Assembly: GCA_934567745.1 (NCBI GenBank)
Contig: CAKTJM010000081.1
Span: 1-8,498 of the forward strand
Direction: 5' to 3'
Length of the DNA stretch: 8,498 bases
From: an uncultured Eubacteriales bacterium
Lineage (GTDB): Bacteria; Bacillota; Clostridia; Oscillospirales; Oscillospiraceae
In this document: positions 5,464 to 8,498 of the stretch, in pieces
How positions within the stretch are numbered: the stretch's first letter is position 1
Layout: every line of letters begins with the position of its first letter
The notes under the pieces: generated by a model
The model's database searches: none
What the model saw: the letters and a program-made list of their open reading frames with translations, nothing else
What the model was told of the DNA's origin: nothing
Position numbers and translations under genes: made by a program

Positions 5464-6906
5464 ATGAACTACAGACTGATGCTTCGGATGCTGGGCCGGA
5501 CCCTCCAGGCGGAGGGCCTGGCCCTCCTGCTGCCCCTGGCCGCCGCCCTGGGCTATGGCGAGCCGGTCCGCCCCTTCCTCCTCACCATCGTCCCGCTGCT
5601 GATCGTCGGCGGGCTGCTCGCCCGGCTGCGCGCGCGGCCGGACTTCTACGCCCGCGAGGGCTTCGCCGTCGTCGGGCTGATCTGGATCGTCCTGAGCCTG
5701 TGCGGCGCGCTGCCCTTCTGGTTCTCCGGCCGGTTCGGCGGGTACGTGGACTGCCTGTTCGAGACCGTCTCCGGCCTGACCACCACCGGGGCCTCGATCC
5801 TCAGCGGGGTCGAGGGCCTGCCGCGCGGGCTGCTGCTGTGGCGGTCCTTCTCCTGCTGGGTCGGCGGCATGGGCGTGCTGCTGTTCACCCTCGCCTTCCT
5901 GCCGAAGGTCGGCGGGCGGGAGCAGGTGCTCGTCTTCGCGGAGTCCCCCGGCCCGATCTCCTCCAAGCTCGTGCCGCGCACGGCCCGGTCCTCCCAGATC
6001 CTGTACGCGATCTACGGCGTGCTGACCGGGGTGGAGATCGTGCTCCTGCGGCTCTTCGGCCTGCCGTGGTTCGACAGCGTCACCACCGCCTTCGCCACGA
6101 TCTCGACCGGCGGCTTCGCCGTGCGCGACGTGAGCATCGCCGCCTACACCTCCCCCGCGATCGAGGTCGTCGTGATCGTCTTCATGCTGCTCGGGTCGCT
6201 CAACTTCGCGGCCTACTTCCTCCTGCTGACCGGACAGGGGCGGCGGGTCTTACAGAGCGACGAGCTGCGCTTCTTCCTCGGGGCCGTCGTCGTCGCCTCG
6301 GCGGCGGTGGCGGTGACGATCGCGCCGGAGTACGACGGCGCGGTCGGCCGGGCCGTGCGCGACGCGGTGTTCCAGGTCGTCACCGTCATCTCGACCACCG
6401 GCTTCTCCACGGCGGACTTCGCCCGCTGGCCCCAGCTGGCCCAGGCGGTGCTCGTCCTGCTCATGTTCCTCGGCGGCTGCTCCGGCTCGACCACCGGCAG
6501 CATGAAGTGCGCCCGGATCATGCTCCTGCTGCGCTGGGCGAAGCGCACCCTGCTGCGCTTCGTCCACCCCCGCGCCGTGACGACCGTCCGGCTCGACGGC
6601 AAGCCCGTCGAGGACGAGGTGCTCGACACCGTGGCGGTCTACTTCCTCTGCTTCTTCCTCGTCCTCGGGGCGGGCTGCCTGATCCTCACCGCCGACGGCG
6701 GCACGTCGCTCGTCACCTCCTTCACCGGCACGCTCACCTGCCTGGCCAACGTCGGGCCGGGGCTGGAGGACGTCGGGCCGATGGGCAACTTCGGCGGGCT
6801 CTCCGCCCTGAGCAAGCTCACGCTGTCGCTGGCGATGCTGATCGGACGGCTGGAGATCTTCCCGATCCTCGTCCTCCTCTGCCCCGCCCTGTGGAAGCGG
6901 GACTGA
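5464..6906 (+). CDS. trkH: TrkH-type potassium channel subunit, second paralogue
   Basis: A 480-residue membrane protein with the same four-repeat TrkH architecture as its upstream neighbour. Pore loops are GLTTTGAS (104-111), STGGFA (214-219), STTGFS (310-315) and LANVGPG (427-433). The gating loop GGCSGSTTGSMK and the GRLEIFP arginine are kept, so it looks functional. Compared with the first copy the pore surroundings are changed (F105 to L, T111 to S, C214 to S, S219 to A, T426 to A), which could alter selectivity or conductance. The start is supported by GAGGTG 8 nt upstream of ATG, a better site than that of the first copy. No promoter or terminator is seen in the 44-nt gap, so it is probably cotranscribed with trkA and the first trkH. 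It may form its own dimers, or mixed dimers with the first copy, under the single TrkA; this is inference. Confidence 0.92.
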   Translation: MNYRLMLRMLGRTLQAEGLALLLPLAAALGYGEPVRPFLLTIVPLLIVGGLLARLRARPDFYAREGFAVVGLIWIVLSLCGALPFWFSGRFGGYVDCLFETVSGLTTTGASILSGVEGLPRGLLLWRSFSCWVGGMGVLLFTLAFLPKVGGREQVLVFAESPGPISSKLVPRTARSSQILYAIYGVLTGVEIVLLRLFGLPWFDSVTTAFATISTGGFAVRDVSIAAYTSPAIEVVVIVFMLLGSLNFAAYFLLLTGQGRRVLQSDELRFFLGAVVVASAAVAVTIAPEYDGAVGRAVRDAVFQVVTVISTTGFSTADFARWPQLAQAVLVLLMFLGGCSGSTTGSMKCARIMLLLRWAKRTLLRFVHPRAVTTVRLDGKPVEDEVLDTVAVYFLCFFLVLGAGCLILTADGGTSLVTSFTGTLTCLANVGPGLEDVGPMGNFGGLSALSKLTLSLAMLIGRLEIFPILVLLCPALWKRD

Positions 6907-6930
6907 CCTGCCGGCCGCGCCGTCGGCCTA

Positions 6931-6963
6931 TTGTGACAGTGACCGCATTTTTGACACAGTTAC
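6931..6963. repeat. Direct repeat upstream of hppA, possible regulator site
   Basis: TTGTGACAGTGAC (6931-6943) and TTGACACAGTTAC (6951-6963) match at 10 of 13 positions and are spaced 20 bp apart, about two helical turns. They lie 50-85 bp upstream of the hppA -35 hexamer in an AT-richer gap, a position typical for an activator. A TTGACA at 6951 has no acceptable -10 partner. No strong intrinsic terminator for the trk operon is seen here, only a 5-bp hairpin GGCCG/CGGCC (6913-6928) without a following T tract. Confidence 0.35.
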
Positions 6964-6999
6964 TCAGCTTTTTTGTGGTATTTGTGGAAAGATCCGTTG

Positions 7000-7017
7000 C
7001 AAGTGGTAAGACACTTG
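7000..7017. promoter_or_regulatory. Inverted repeat over the hppA -35 element, candidate operator
   Basis: CAAGTG-N6-CACTTG is a perfect 6-bp inverted repeat whose right arm overlaps the first three bases of the -35 hexamer TTGAAA. An 18-bp dyad at this place fits binding of a dimeric repressor. The regulator is not identifiable. Confidence 0.45.
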
Positions 7018-7042
7018 AAAATCTCCTTTCCTGTGCTAAAAT
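7015..7042 (+). promoter_or_regulatory. SigA-type promoter of hppA
   Basis: TTGAAA (7015-7020) and TAAAAT (7037-7042) are 16 bp apart, with TGC directly before the -10 as an extended element. Transcription should start near 7049, giving a leader of about 60 nt. The gene thus appears able to be expressed independently of the trk operon. Confidence 0.7.
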
Positions 7043-7064
7043 CATACTGTTAACCCCATCGAGA

Positions 7065-7084
7065 TCGTCTCATGGGAAAGACGA
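7065..7084 (+). promoter_or_regulatory. Small hairpin in the hppA leader
   Basis: TCGTCT (7065-7070) and AGACGA (7079-7084) form a 6-bp stem with an 8-nt loop, 12 nt before the ribosome binding site AAGGAG (7097-7102). It may merely protect the mRNA; no known riboswitch is recognised. Confidence 0.25.
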
Positions 7085-7110
7085 CAAGAGAATGAAAAGG
7101 AGTGTCGTTC

Positions 7111-8498
<1,388 letters not shown>

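Larger units (their letters stand above)
3983..6906 (+). repeat. Tandem gene duplication of trkH
   Basis: The two trkH genes align codon for codon with a constant offset of 1481 bp for their first two-thirds and differ by two residues in total length. Protein identity is about 75% over residues 104-275 and roughly 70% overall by eye. Several DNA tracts are identical including third positions: 35 nt (4170-4204 with 5651-5685), 59 nt (4380-4438 with 5861-5919) and 44 nt (4507-4550 with 5988-6031). Confidence 0.85.

Noticed and set aside
6951..6984. A second hppA promoter with consensus TTGACA at 6951
   Set aside because: No -10 hexamer of reasonable quality at 16-18 bp; the sequence fits better as part of the direct repeat.
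7072..7095. Seven-codon leader peptide (MGKTTRE) before hppA
   Set aside because: No convincing ribosome binding site, and its start lies in the loop of a leader hairpin; nothing in its composition suggests attenuation.

Overview
The window looks like chromosomal DNA of a GC-rich Firmicute of the gut Clostridia, probably Oscillospiraceae (Flavonifractor/Intestinimonas-like). This is an inference from strongly G/C-biased third codon positions, AGGAGG-type ribosome binding sites, TTG and GTG starts, AT-rich SigA-type promoters standing out from the GC-rich background, an EFR1-type ferredoxin, and a palindromic CCCTCTC...GAGAGGG repeat of a kind I associate with these genomes. No phage, CRISPR, rRNA or tRNA features were seen.

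Layout. Bases 1-38 hold nothing I can assign. An inverted-repeat (REP/MITE-like) element spans 39-183 and ends just before an EFR1-family flavodoxin/ferredoxin fusion gene (218-970, +). That gene converges on a MATE-family efflux transporter (1015-2334, -), with a GC-rich hairpin between them. A 280-bp divergent control region (2335-2614) carries two outward-facing promoters with the same TGGTATACT extended -10, two GATC-centred palindromes 44 bp apart, a terminator-like hairpin, and a hairpin in each mRNA leader. To its right lies a potassium-uptake operon: trkA (2615-3973) and two tandem TrkH-type channel genes (3983-5419 and 5464-6906). After a 204-bp gap with its own promoter and operator-like repeats comes hppA (7111 to the window edge), a membrane pyrophosphatase truncated at its 3' end.

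How the genes fit together. TrkA is the cytoplasmic nucleotide-binding gating subunit of Trk potassium channels. One trkA serves two diverged TrkH paralogues (about 70% identical by eye), so alternative or mixed channels are possible. The pyrophosphatase carries the key glutamate at the position typical of sodium-pumping enzymes (D238-x-x-E241). Sodium-pumping PPases of this family are potassium-activated, so the right two-thirds of the window reads as a cation module: potassium import next to pyrophosphate-driven sodium export. The MATE transporter may share regulation with trk through the divergent control region. All main gene families are known; the less ordinary material is the paired TrkH genes, their patchwork of identical DNA tracts, and the regulatory palindromes.
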